From positions 1-41,113 of the forward strand of contig JAJYTR010000010.1 of assembly GCA_021792975.1 (NCBI GenBank): a DNA stretch of 41,113 nucleotides, written 5' to 3'. The notes beneath the pieces are model-generated. The model was not told the origin of the DNA. It saw only the letters and a list, made by a program, of their open reading frames with translations, and ran no database searches. The stretch comes from Pseudomonadota bacterium (GTDB taxonomy: Bacteria; Pseudomonadota; Gammaproteobacteria; Xanthomonadales; Rhodanobacteraceae). Position 1 is the first letter of the stretch. The number at the start of each line of letters is the position of its first letter. Of the stretch, positions 1-8,095 are shown piece by piece. The position numbers and the translations under genes are program-made.

Positions 1-100
1 ACTCCGCGCTGCCACGGAAGAACACATGGCCGTGATCGGCAGCCAACCCGAACGCGTCAAAGCCTACTTTCGCGATCCGAACGTCCGCTATGCCGCTTGA
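1..100 (+). CDS. C-terminal end of an unidentified protein (partial)
   Basis: The frame starting at base 2 is open from the left edge to a TGA at 98-100. It gives a 32-residue tail ending in KAYFRDPNVRYAA. The tail is hydrophilic, has no membrane segment and converges on the sugar transporter with a 44-base gap. I do not recognise the family from so short a piece. Its position beside a sugar-uptake locus makes a sugar-metabolism enzyme or regulator plausible, but nothing in the visible residues proves that. A second frame is also open through this stretch, so even the coding call is moderate. Confidence 0.5.
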   Translation, partial: LRAATEEHMAVIGSQPERVKAYFRDPNVRYAA

Positions 101-144
101 AACTATTTGAGGGCCCGATCAATAGAGCCGCCGTGTGTCGGTGC

Positions 145-1533
145 TCAGGCGCCGATGTCGCGCAGCGGCCTGCCGTCCATCAGGTTGCGTTCGATGTGCT
201 CGAGGCTGACGCCCTTGGTTTCCGGCACCAGCGCCCAGGTGAACAGCAGGAAGGCGGCGTTGAAGGCGGCGTACAGCCAGAACGTCTGCGCGTGCCCGAA
301 ATGGTTGAGCAGGGTCAGGAAGGTGGCGCTGACGATGTAGGTGCCGATCCAGTTGGTGACGGTGGACACGCCGATGCCGAAGTCGCGGCCCTTCAGCGGC
401 TGGATCTCCGAGCACAGCGTCCACACCAGCGGCCCGGCGGAGAAGGCGAAGCCCACCACGAACACCAGCAGCATGGCCACCGCCAGCAGGCGCTCGCCCT
501 GCGTCGCCATGCCCATGTGCATCAGCAGGCCGACGATGCCCAGCCCGATGGCCATCACCACGAAGCCGGCATAGAGGATCGGCTTGCGGCCGATGCGGTC
601 CACCAGGCCGATGGCAATGAAGGTGGCCAGCACGTTGGTCAGGCCGACGATCGCGGTGAACCACAGTGACGCGCTGGTGGCGTATCCCATGTCGCCGAAG
701 ATGCGCGGCGCGTAGTACATGACCACGTTGATGCCGGTGAGCTGCTGCACGATCTGCAGCGCGATGCCCAGACCCACCGAGCGACGGAAATTGCGGTTGC
801 GCAGGAACAGTTGCCAGCCCTGCTGCGGGGTACGCAGCTGCTCCTCGATCTCGGCGACCTCGCGGCGCGCGCTGGCGTCGTCGCCGCGCAGTTTGTGCAG
901 CACGGCATTGGCGTCGTCATGGCGGCCACGCAGCACCAGCCAGCGCGGGCTCTCGGGCAGGCCCAGCACACCCAGCAGGAACAGCGCACCGGGCAGGGCG
1001 ATGATGCCCAGCATCCAGCGCCAACTGCCGGTGTAGCCGAAGGCGGTATCGGAGAGGAAGGCGACGAAGATGCCGATGGTGATCATCAGCTGGTAGGTGG
1101 AGATCATCGCGCCGCGCCGGTCCTCGGACGCGATCTCGGCGAGGTACAGCGGCGCGGTGAAGGCCGCAATGCCGATGGCCAGGCCCAGGATCAGGCGCGC
1201 CCCGATCAGTGCCTCGGGCGACCACGCCGCTGCACAGGTCAGCGAGCCCAGCACGAACAGCGCGGCGCTGAAGATCAGCGAACGCTTGCGGCCGAAGTGC
1301 ACCGACAGCCACGCCGCCAGTGCTGCACCGATGGCGGCGCCGACGGTCATGAAGCTCACGATCAGCTCGATGGTGCGGTCGCTGACGGCGAAGTCGCGCT
1401 GGATGAACTGCTGCGCGCCGGAGATCACCCCCACGTCCAGGCCGAACATCAGCCCGGCCAGCGCCGCCAGCAGGGCGACAAAGGCGGCATGGCGGCGCGC
1501 GTCGGCGCTGGCGGTGGCGATGGGCGTGCTCAT
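145..1533 (-). CDS. MFS sugar/H+ symporter (GalP/XylE/AraE-type sugar porter)
   Basis: This 462-residue protein has the length and layout of the sugar porter family (TC 2.A.1.1): 12 predicted membrane helices with a central cytoplasmic loop. Visible family motifs are GRKRS after helix 2, PESPRWL before the central loop, QQLTGIN followed by VMYYAPRIF in helix 7, DRIGRKP in the loop between helices 8 and 9, and PETKG at the C-terminal end. Known members carry hexoses or pentoses into the cytoplasm with protons. The neighbouring alpha-glucosidase suggests glucose or maltose as the substrate (inference). The ATG at 1533 has a GAGG ribosome site about 8 bases upstream. The gene diverges from the alpha-glucosidase across a 221-base region containing a candidate operator. 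Confidence 0.93.
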   Translation of the reverse strand: MSTPIATASADARRHAAFVALLAALAGLMFGLDVGVISGAQQFIQRDFAVSDRTIELIVSFMTVGAAIGAALAAWLSVHFGRKRSLIFSAALFVLGSLTCAAAWSPEALIGARLILGLAIGIAAFTAPLYLAEIASEDRRGAMISTYQLMITIGIFVAFLSDTAFGYTGSWRWMLGIIALPGALFLLGVLGLPESPRWLVLRGRHDDANAVLHKLRGDDASARREVAEIEEQLRTPQQGWQLFLRNRNFRRSVGLGIALQIVQQLTGINVVMYYAPRIFGDMGYATSASLWFTAIVGLTNVLATFIAIGLVDRIGRKPILYAGFVVMAIGLGIVGLLMHMGMATQGERLLAVAMLLVFVVGFAFSAGPLVWTLCSEIQPLKGRDFGIGVSTVTNWIGTYIVSATFLTLLNHFGHAQTFWLYAAFNAAFLLFTWALVPETKGVSLEHIERNLMDGRPLRDIGA

Positions 1534-1574
1534 GGGAAATCCTCGGCGGGCTGCGCGGCAGGCGTGAGGCGCCC

Positions 1575-1580
1575 CTTATA
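1575..1580 (-). promoter_or_regulatory. Candidate -10 element for the sugar transporter
   Basis: On the minus strand this reads TATAAG, about 42 bases upstream of the transporter ATG. No convincing -35 is visible. The operator-like element at 1626-1639 lies further upstream. This is called by eye only. Confidence 0.3.
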
Positions 1581-1625
1581 GCCGAGGGTGCGGGCCGCCG
1601 TCGCGCTGCGCCGCGGCGCATTCCA

Positions 1626-1639
1626 TGAATACGTATGCA
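1626..1639. promoter_or_regulatory. Operator-like palindrome, copy 1 (TGAATACGTATGCA)
   Basis: The 14-base core has a perfect ATACGTAT centre and TG/CA ends, with one asymmetric pair of bases. It lies inside an 18-base sequence (1623-1640) that recurs identically before the TonB receptor. A palindrome with a central CG is typical of LacI-family operators (family knowledge). No regulator gene is visible in the window. It sits between the divergent transporter and alpha-glucosidase genes and could serve both. Confidence 0.65.
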
Positions 1640-1668
1640 CAGGGCTGCGGCGGTGCGGGCGGCATCGT

Positions 1669-1674
1669 TACAGT
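1669..1674 (+). promoter_or_regulatory. Candidate -10 element for the alpha-glucosidase gene
   Basis: The hexamer TACAGT begins 30 bases after the end of the operator-like palindrome. Nearly the same spacing (29 bases) separates the second palindrome from TACCAT before the TonB receptor. No clear -35 is seen. The conserved spacing is the main support. Confidence 0.35.
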
Positions 1675-1754
1675 CGCCGCCTGACGTGTGCCCGGCGGGT
1701 GCGCGGATCACGACACGCAGTGCCCGCGACCGGCGCGGGCCGGATGGGGAGAGG

Positions 1755-3449
1755 ATGAGCGCCGAAGTCCGCACACAGGAGAACCGACCGGCCGCCCGGA
1801 CATCGCTCGACGCGCACGCCGATCCGGCCGCGGCGCCGCCGTGGTGGCGCGGCGCGGTGATCTACCAGATCTATCCGCGCAGCTTTGCGGACAGCGATGG
1901 CGATGGCGTGGGCGATCTGCCGGGCATCCTGGCGCACCTCGATTACGTCGCCGGTCTGGGTGTGGACGCGATCTGGATCGCGCCGTTCTTCAAATCGCCG
2001 ATGGCCGACTTCGGCTACGACATCACCGATTACCACGCCGTCGACCCACTGTTCGGCACGCTGGCCGATTTCGACCGGTTGCTGGCCGCCGCGCACGCGC
2101 GCGGCCTGCGCGTGATCATCGACCAGGTGCTCAGCCACACCTCGGTCGAGCACGCCTGGTTCCGCGAGAGTCGCGAGAGCCGCGACAACCCGCGGGCCGA
2201 CTGGTATGTCTGGGCCGATCCCAAACCCGACGGCACGCCGCCCAACAACTGGCTGTCGATCTTCGGCGGCCCGGCCTGGACCTGGGAGCCGCGCCGCCAC
2301 CAGTACTACCTGCACAACTTCCTCGACGCGCAACCCGACCTCAACTTCCACAACCCCGCGGTGCGCGCGGCGGCGCTGGAAAACGTGCGCTTCTGGCTGG
2401 CACGCGGGGTGGACGGGGTGCGTCTGGACGCCATCAATTTCTGCTTCCACGACCGCCTGCTGCGCGACAACCCGCCCAAACCCGCGCACGAACGCACCGG
2501 CCGCGGCTTCAGCCCCGACAACCCCTACGCCTACCAGTACCACTGGCACAACAACACGCAGCCCGAGAATCTGATGTTCCTGGAGGAACTGCGTGCCCTG
2601 TTGGACCGCTACCCGGGCAGCGCCGCGCTGGGCGAGATCTCCTCCGAGGACTCGCTGGCCACCATGGCCGAGTACACGCAGCCGGGACGGCTGCACATGG
2701 GTTACAGCTTCGAACTGCTGACCGACGACTACTCCGCCTCGCACATCCGCGCCACCGTCGAGAACCTCGAGCGCGTGCTGGGCGAAGGCTGGCCATGCTG
2801 GGCCATCTCCAACCACGATGTCGCACGCGTGGCCTCGCGCTGGGGCGGCGCGCAGGCGGGTGCCGCGCAGATCGCGCAGATGAGCGCGCTGGCGCTGTCG
2901 CTGCGCGGCTCGGTGTGCGTCTACCAGGGCGAGGAGCTGGGTCTGCCCGAGGCCGAGGTGCCGTTCGAGGCGCTGCGCGATCCCTACGGCATCGCGTTCT
3001 GGCCCAACTTCAAAGGCCGCGACGGCTGCCGCACGCCCATGCCCTGGAACGACAGCGCGCAGGCGGGCTTCACGAACGGCCGGCCCTGGCTTCCCATTCC
3101 GGCCGTGCACCGCCGCATCAGCGTCGCCCGGCAGGAGCGCGACGAAATTTCGGTGCTGCAGCGCTTCCGCCGCTTTCTCACCTGGCGCCGCGGGCAGCCG
3201 GCGCTGCGCTGGGGCGTGGTGCACATGCTCGCGACGCCCGAACCGCTGCTGGGTTTCACGCGCTGTCTGGGCGAGGAGGAAATCCTGGTCCTGTTCAACC
3301 TCGGTGCCGCGCCCGGCGCGCTGCCGTTGCCGCCGGGGAACTGGACGCCGCTGCCGCACGCCGGACTGGACGCGGGCTCGCTGCAGGGCCGCGAAGTGCG
3401 TCTGCCGGCGTACGGCGCGTTGTTCGCCCGTAAGGTTAAAAACCCATGA
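1755..3449 (+). CDS. GH13 alpha-glucosidase (subfamily 23-like)
   Basis: This 564-residue enzyme should hydrolyse, or transglycosylate from, alpha-glucosides such as maltose. The ATG at 1755 was chosen over an upstream in-frame start because GGGGAGAGG lies just before it. The four GH13 regions are visible: IDQVLSH, GVDGVRLDAINF with the nucleophile D225, LGEISSED with the acid/base E294, and SNHD with D355. The opening WWRGAVIYQIYPRSF and the F-x-F-HD stretch after the nucleophile match the Xanthomonas XgtA / Halomonas HaG type of alpha-glucosidase (GH13_23). No signal peptide is evident, so it probably acts in the cytoplasm on sugar imported by the adjacent transporter, or in the periplasm by an unseen route. 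Its stop codon forms the first three bases of the second operator-like palindrome. Confidence 0.93.
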   Translation: MSAEVRTQENRPAARTSLDAHADPAAAPPWWRGAVIYQIYPRSFADSDGDGVGDLPGILAHLDYVAGLGVDAIWIAPFFKSPMADFGYDITDYHAVDPLFGTLADFDRLLAAAHARGLRVIIDQVLSHTSVEHAWFRESRESRDNPRADWYVWADPKPDGTPPNNWLSIFGGPAWTWEPRRHQYYLHNFLDAQPDLNFHNPAVRAAALENVRFWLARGVDGVRLDAINFCFHDRLLRDNPPKPAHERTGRGFSPDNPYAYQYHWHNNTQPENLMFLEELRALLDRYPGSAALGEISSEDSLATMAEYTQPGRLHMGYSFELLTDDYSASHIRATVENLERVLGEGWPCWAISNHDVARVASRWGGAQAGAAQIAQMSALALSLRGSVCVYQGEELGLPEAEVPFEALRDPYGIAFWPNFKGRDGCRTPMPWNDSAQAGFTNGRPWLPIPAVHRRISVARQERDEISVLQRFRRFLTWRRGQPALRWGVVHMLATPEPLLGFTRCLGEEEILVLFNLGAAPGALPLPPGNWTPLPHAGLDAGSLQGREVRLPAYGALFARKVKNP

Positions 3450-3460
3450 ATACGTATGCA
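3447..3460. promoter_or_regulatory. Operator-like palindrome, copy 2 (TGAATACGTATGCA)
   Basis: This is identical to copy 1 over 18 bases (3444-3461 versus 1623-1640). It starts on the TGA stop codon of the alpha-glucosidase and lies 126 bases upstream of the TonB receptor start. It is probably bound by the same regulator as copy 1 and would give the receptor its own regulated promoter within the cluster. Confidence 0.65.
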
Positions 3461-3488
3461 CGGGTCTTCCGCCTGCACCGGGTCGGCC

Positions 3489-3494
3489 TACCAT
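3489..3494 (+). promoter_or_regulatory. Candidate -10 element for the TonB-dependent receptor
   Basis: TACCAT starts 29 bases after the end of operator copy 2, nearly the same spacing as the candidate -10 of the alpha-glucosidase. If correct, transcription starts near 3501 with an 85-base leader, and the operator centre lies near -47, just upstream of the -35 region. Confidence 0.35.
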
Positions 3495-3586
3495 GCCGTT
3501 GCATCCCTGTTACGGCGCAGTGACGCCGCGACAGTGGTGCCGCACCGCATACACGCATCGCTCAACTGCAGTTCCCGGAGGGGGAA

Positions 3587-6484
3587 ATGATCCAGCTCAA
3601 GCGCAACGTACTGGCCATGGCTCTGGCGTCCACGCTGGGCGTGGCCGCATACGGCGTGGCGCACGCCGCGCCCGCGCCCCAGCGGGGCGCCGGCGGCGGC
3701 GCCGCCGCACCGCAGGCCGACACCGCCCAGAACAGCCAGCAGGGCACCACCGCAACCAGCAGCCGCAAGGCCAAGGAGGAAGAGGCCAAGAAGGCCAAGC
3801 AGCTCGGTGTGGTCTCGGTGACCGGCTACGTCAGCAGCATCACCAATTCCACGGCGATCAAGCGCTATTCCAGCGAGATCGTCGAGGCGGTTTCGGCCGA
3901 GCAGATCGGCAAGCTGCCCGGCGTCAGCATCGCCGACACCCTTGGGCGCCTGCCGGGCCTGGCGGTGCAGACCCTCAACGGCCGTCCGCAGGTGGTGTCC
4001 ATCCACGGTTTCGGTCCCGACTTCAGCACGGCGCTGGTCAACGGCAACGAGCAGGTCAGCACCGGCAACAACCGCGGCGTCCAGTACGACCAGTACCCAG
4101 CGAGCTGGTTCAAGAGCGTGGTGGTGTACCTCACCCCCAGCGCCAGCCTGATGGGCCAGGGCCTGGCCGGCACGGTGGATCTGCAGACCATCCGGCCGCT
4201 GGACGAGACCCACCGCATCCTCGCGGGCAACGCGCGCTACGTGTGGAACGACCAGTCCACGCTCTCGCCGGGGCTCAGCAACTGGGGCTACCAGGCCAAC
4301 GGCATCTATGTCGACCAGTTCTTCCACCACACCCTAGGCGTGGCGCTGGGCGTGGACCTGCAGAAGAATCCCACGCAGATCGAACACCAGCAGCCCTGGG
4401 GTTATCCCACCACCTCCACCGGAGCCCTGGTGATCGGTGGTTCCAAGAATTACGGTTTTTCGGACGTGTTCGGCCGTACCGGCCTGCTGGGAACGGTGCA
4501 GTGGCGGCCCAACCGCAACTTCACCAGTACGCTGGACATGACCTATGACAACTTCCGCGAGAACCAGTCGGCCAAGGGCATCGAGTTCCCGCTGCTCTGG
4601 AGCTCCGCGCAGCTGCAGCCCGGCTACACCGTCAGCAACGGCTTCGTGACCGGCGGCACCTACAGCAACGTCAAGGGGGTGATCCGCAACGACTGGAACC
4701 GCAATTACGCCAAGGTCTACAACATCGACTGGAACAACAAGTACCGCATCAACGAGAACTGGTCGGCCGATGTCGACGCCAACTACTCGCGCGCCAACCG
4801 CCGCAGCTTCCTGATGGAGTCCTACAGCGGCACCGGCTATACGCCGGCCAACGGCGCCACCGACACCATCGGCTTCAGCGAGCTGGGCAACCAGATGCTG
4901 TTCCTCAATCCGTCGCTCGACTACGCCGGCAGCAACATCGTGCTGACCGATCCACAGGGCTGGGGCATGGGTGGCAACCCGCCTATCGTGCAGGCGGGCT
5001 TCATCAACGCGCCGCGCACCACCGACTACATCGCCGACCTGCGCGCCAGCCTCAAGCGCGACTTCGACAGCGGTCCGTTCTCCAGCATGCAGTTCGGCAT
5101 CGACCGCAAGACGCGCAACAAGACCTACTTCATCGAGCAGGATTTCCTCACCCTGCCCAACGGCAGCCAGACCTTCGCCACCAATCCGATCGGCGCGCAG
5201 ACGGCACCGATCCCGACCTCCGCCCTGGTCAACGGCGGCACCTGCGATCCGCTAGCCTTCATGGGCGTGGGTCCGCAGGTCTGCTACAACCCGCTGTACC
5301 TGCTGAACAACGGCTACTACGTGGTGTTCCCCACGGCGCTCTCGTCGATCGGCGTGCCGCCCAACTGGAAGGTGCACGAAGTCGACGTCACGCCCTACAT
5401 CCAGTTCAACCTCGACACCCATGTCGGCCCGATTCCGCTGACCGGCAACTTCGGCCTGCAGGTGGCGCATACCCTGCAGTCCTCGGCGGGCGAGCGCGTC
5501 AGCGCCGGCACTGCCGGCGCCGGCTCGCAGGTGCAGCTGATCCCGGTCGAGGGCGGCACCAAGTACACGCGTTACCTGCCGAGCATGAACCTGATCTTCG
5601 GGCTCACCGACAACACCGATCTGCGCGTCAGCGCGGCGCGCGTGATGGCCAAGGCGCGCATGGACCAGATGAACGCCAGTCTGGCCATCAACACCAACAT
5701 CACCCATCTGCAGTCGACCAATCCCAACCTGGCCTACTTCAGTGCGAATGGCGGCAATCCCAAACTGCTGCCCACCATGGCCGACGACTACAACATCAGC
5801 CTGGAGCACTACTTCGAGGGCAACCAGGGCTACTTGGCGCTGTCGGGGTATTTCCTGGAACTGCGCGACTACATCAACCCCAACGCGGCCTACCTTGCGG
5901 ACTTCACGCCGTTCATCCCCAGCTATCTCAGTCCGGCCCAGCAGCAGCAGCTGGGTACGCCGTTCGGCATCGTCTCCGGCCCCACCAACGACGGCCACGG
6001 CAACGTCAAGGGCGTGGTGGCCACGGCCAGCGTGCCGCTGAAGCTGCTGACGCCGGTGCTGGATGGCTTCGGTGTGGTGCTCAGCGCCAACTACACCAAG
6101 AGCTCGCTGGTGTACGCCGGCAACCCGACGCCGATCACCGTGCCGGGGCTGTCCAAGTGGGTACTCAACGAGACCGCCTACTACCAGCGCGGCGGCTTCC
6201 AGGCGCGCGTCAGCCGCAGCTACCGCAGCAGCTTCCTGGGCGTGGTGGCGGGCATCAGCGCCACGCGCATCACGCAGACCATCCAGGGCGGCAGCACCTA
6301 CGACGCGCAGGTGAGCTACGCGTTCGACAGTGGCCGCTTCAAGAACCTGACCCTGATCCTGCAGGCCTCCAACCTGACCAACCAGCGGTTCGTCACCTAC
6401 CAGAACGGCGATTCCCGGCAGGTGCTGAACTGGGAGCAGTACGGGCGCAGCTATCAGCTCGGGGTTTCCTACAAGTTCCAGTGA
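3587..6484 (+). CDS. TonB-dependent receptor, probable maltose/alpha-glucoside outer-membrane transporter
   Basis: This is a 965-residue outer-membrane transporter energised by TonB-ExbBD. A signal peptide ends at AHA (residue 27). A Gln/Ala-rich and then charged linker (RKAKEEEAKKAKQ) leads to the TonB-box-like VVSVTGY. The plug domain follows (EIVEAVSAEQIGKLPGVSIA, DTLGRLPGLAVQ, and QGLAGTVDLQT at its end). The rest is a long beta-barrel with alternating aromatic strands, ending GVSYKFQ. The plug matches the TonB-receptor subfamily common in Xanthomonas and Caulobacter sugar-scavenging loci (TIGR01782 type). The start has the strong ribosome site GGAGGGGGAA. Substrate is inferred only from the neighbouring alpha-glucosidase and sugar symporter. 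The final residue is Gln rather than the usual terminal Phe, which is penultimate here. Confidence 0.92.
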   Translation: MIQLKRNVLAMALASTLGVAAYGVAHAAPAPQRGAGGGAAAPQADTAQNSQQGTTATSSRKAKEEEAKKAKQLGVVSVTGYVSSITNSTAIKRYSSEIVEAVSAEQIGKLPGVSIADTLGRLPGLAVQTLNGRPQVVSIHGFGPDFSTALVNGNEQVSTGNNRGVQYDQYPASWFKSVVVYLTPSASLMGQGLAGTVDLQTIRPLDETHRILAGNARYVWNDQSTLSPGLSNWGYQANGIYVDQFFHHTLGVALGVDLQKNPTQIEHQQPWGYPTTSTGALVIGGSKNYGFSDVFGRTGLLGTVQWRPNRNFTSTLDMTYDNFRENQSAKGIEFPLLWSSAQLQPGYTVSNGFVTGGTYSNVKGVIRNDWNRNYAKVYNIDWNNKYRINENWSADVDANYSRANRRSFLMESYSGTGYTPANGATDTIGFSELGNQMLFLNPSLDYAGSNIVLTDPQGWGMGGNPPIVQAGFINAPRTTDYIADLRASLKRDFDSGPFSSMQFGIDRKTRNKTYFIEQDFLTLPNGSQTFATNPIGAQTAPIPTSALVNGGTCDPLAFMGVGPQVCYNPLYLLNNGYYVVFPTALSSIGVPPNWKVHEVDVTPYIQFNLDTHVGPIPLTGNFGLQVAHTLQSSAGERVSAGTAGAGSQVQLIPVEGGTKYTRYLPSMNLIFGLTDNTDLRVSAARVMAKARMDQMNASLAINTNITHLQSTNPNLAYFSANGGNPKLLPTMADDYNISLEHYFEGNQGYLALSGYFLELRDYINPNAAYLADFTPFIPSYLSPAQQQQLGTPFGIVSGPTNDGHGNVKGVVATASVPLKLLTPVLDGFGVVLSANYTKSSLVYAGNPTPITVPGLSKWVLNETAYYQRGGFQARVSRSYRSSFLGVVAGISATRITQTIQGGSTYDAQVSYAFDSGRFKNLTLILQASNLTNQRFVTYQNGDSRQVLNWEQYGRSYQLGVSYKFQ

Positions 6485-6506
6485 TGTGTGTGTGTGCTTG
6501 GGCAAT

Positions 6507-6536
6507 ACCCCGCCGCCTGCGCGGCGGGGTTTTTTT
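6507..6536 (+). terminator. Rho-independent terminator after the TonB receptor
   Basis: A perfect 10-bp stem (ACCCCGCCGC / GCGGCGGGGT) with a CTGC loop is followed by seven Ts, 22 bases after the receptor stop. It should end the receptor transcript and separate it from the halogenase gene downstream. Confidence 0.93.
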
Positions 6537-6586
6537 GATTCCGCGGGGCGCCACACGGCGCGGTGTCACGGTGCGAGGATGCACGC

Positions 6587-8089
6587 ATGGCGGCGAAACC
6601 TCTCGATAGCGTCGTAATCGTCGGCGGCGGCACCGCCGGCTGGATGGCCGCCGCGCTGCTGGCGCGCGCGCTGGGACGCGCGGTGTCGATCACGCTGGTG
6701 GAGTCGGAGGAGATCGGCACGATCGGCGTGGGCGAGGCCACCATCCCGCAGATCCGCCTCATCAATGCTTTTCTCGGCCTGGACGAGGATGCGGTGATGC
6801 GCGCGTCGCAGGCCACCTTCAAGCTGGGCATCCAGCTCAACGACTGGCTGCGGCCGGGGCATTCCTACCTCCATGCCTTCAGCGACATCGGTCTGCCGCA
6901 GGGCGGGGTGCCGTTCCAGCATTACTGGCTGCGCGAGCGCGCGCAGGGCGGAACGCACGACCTGTGGGCTTACTCGCTCAACGCGCAGGCTGCCGTCGCC
7001 GGACGCATGGCGCGCCTGGAGCAGGTGGGCGGCGGCCCGCTGACCGGCATGCGCTGGGCCTATCACTTCGACGCCGGTCTGTACGCGCAGCACCTGCGCA
7101 AGGTCGCCGAGGACCTGGGCGTGCGCCGCGAGGAAGGGCGCATCGTGGAGGTGGAACTGCGCGGCGAGGACGGTTTCGTCACGGCGGTGAAGCTGGAGCG
7201 CGGCGCGCGCATTGCCGGCGAGCTGTTCATCGACTGCTCCGGCTTCCGCGCGCTGCTGATCGAAGGCGCCCTGCACGCCGGCTACGACGACTGGCGGCAC
7301 TGGCTGCCCTGTGACCGCGCGCTGGCGGTACCCAGCGCGCGCGTCGAGCCGATGCGTCCCTACACCCAGGCCAGCGCGCGCGGCGCCGGCTGGCAGTGGC
7401 GCATTCCGCTGCAGCACCGCACCGGCAACGGCCATGTGTACTGCAGCGGGTTCATCGGTGACGACGAGGCTGCGGCAATCCTGCTGGCCAACCTCGAGGG
7501 CGAACCGCTGGCCGAACCGCGGCCGCTGCGCTTCACCGCCGGCATGCGCCGGCAGGTGTGGGTGCGCAACTGCGTGGCGCTGGGCCTGGCCGCGGGCTTC
7601 ATGGAGCCGCTGGAATCGACCACCATCCATCTGGTGCAGTCGGGGGTCGATCGCCTGCTGAAGCTGTTTCCGGATGCGCGTTTCGAGCCCGCCGTGCGCG
7701 ACGCGTTCAACCGGCAGACGCGCTTCGAGTACGAGCGCATCCGCGACTTCCTGATCCTGCACTACACCGCCAGCGAACGCCGCGACACGCCATTCTGGCG
7801 CCACTGCGCCGCCATCGCGCGGCCCGAGAGCCTGCAGCACAGGATCGAGCTGTTCCGCGCCTGCGGCCAGATCTTCCGCGACGGCGAGGAGCTGTTCACC
7901 GAGGTGGGCTGGCTGCAGGTGCTGCTGGGACAGGGCGTCGAGCCGCAGGCCTATCACCGTCTCGCCGACGCGCTGGAGCCCTCCCGGTTCCGCGAGTTCA
8001 TGGGCAACCTGCGCCTGCTGATCCGGCGCGCGGTGGACGGCATGCCCGCGCATGCCGAGTTCGTCGTGCGGCACTGCGCCGCCGGCTGA
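6587..8089 (+). CDS. Flavin-dependent tryptophan-halogenase family protein, paralogue 1
   Basis: This 500-residue protein belongs to the FAD-dependent halogenase family (PF04820). The N-terminal FAD motif [10 protein letters not shown] is at 13-22. The catalytic Lys of the family falls at K79 (FKLGIQL), the WxWxIP signature is W269-Q-W-R-I-P274, and the catalytic Glu lies in EPLEST at E343, so the halogenation site looks intact. These enzymes use FADH2, O2 and halide. Relatives beside TonB receptors (BrvH of Brevundimonas, the Xanthomonas campestris enzymes) halogenate free indole and prefer bromide; their natural substrate is unknown. The ATG at 6587 has GAGGA 7 bases upstream; an in-frame GTG at 6563 is the alternative. 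It lies after the receptor's terminator, so it probably has its own promoter. It converges on paralogue 2 with a 6-base gap. Confidence 0.93.
   Translation: MAAKPLDSVVIVGGGTAGWMAAALLARALGRAVSITLVESEEIGTIGVGEATIPQIRLINAFLGLDEDAVMRASQATFKLGIQLNDWLRPGHSYLHAFSDIGLPQGGVPFQHYWLRERAQGGTHDLWAYSLNAQAAVAGRMARLEQVGGGPLTGMRWAYHFDAGLYAQHLRKVAEDLGVRREEGRIVEVELRGEDGFVTAVKLERGARIAGELFIDCSGFRALLIEGALHAGYDDWRHWLPCDRALAVPSARVEPMRPYTQASARGAGWQWRIPLQHRTGNGHVYCSGFIGDDEAAAILLANLEGEPLAEPRPLRFTAGMRRQVWVRNCVALGLAAGFMEPLESTTIHLVQSGVDRLLKLFPDARFEPAVRDAFNRQTRFEYERIRDFLILHYTASERRDTPFWRHCAAIARPESLQHRIELFRACGQIFRDGEELFTEVGWLQVLLGQGVEPQAYHRLADALEPSRFREFMGNLRLLIRRAVDGMPAHAEFVVRHCAAG
7217..7614 (+). repeat. Inverted-repeat arm A within halogenase paralogue 1
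   Basis: This stretch is co-linear without gaps with 8571-8968 on the other strand. Three tracts are nearly identical: 7217-7287 (1 mismatch in 71), 7376-7511 (5 in 136, all at third codon positions) and 7565-7614 (no mismatch in 50). The sequence between the tracts is clearly diverged. Confidence 0.85.
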
Positions 8090-8095
8090 CCCGCG

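Noticed and set aside
1668-3494. Open frame of 608 codons on the minus strand across the GH13 gene
   Set aside because: It is the antisense shadow of the alpha-glucosidase, with no recognisable motif.
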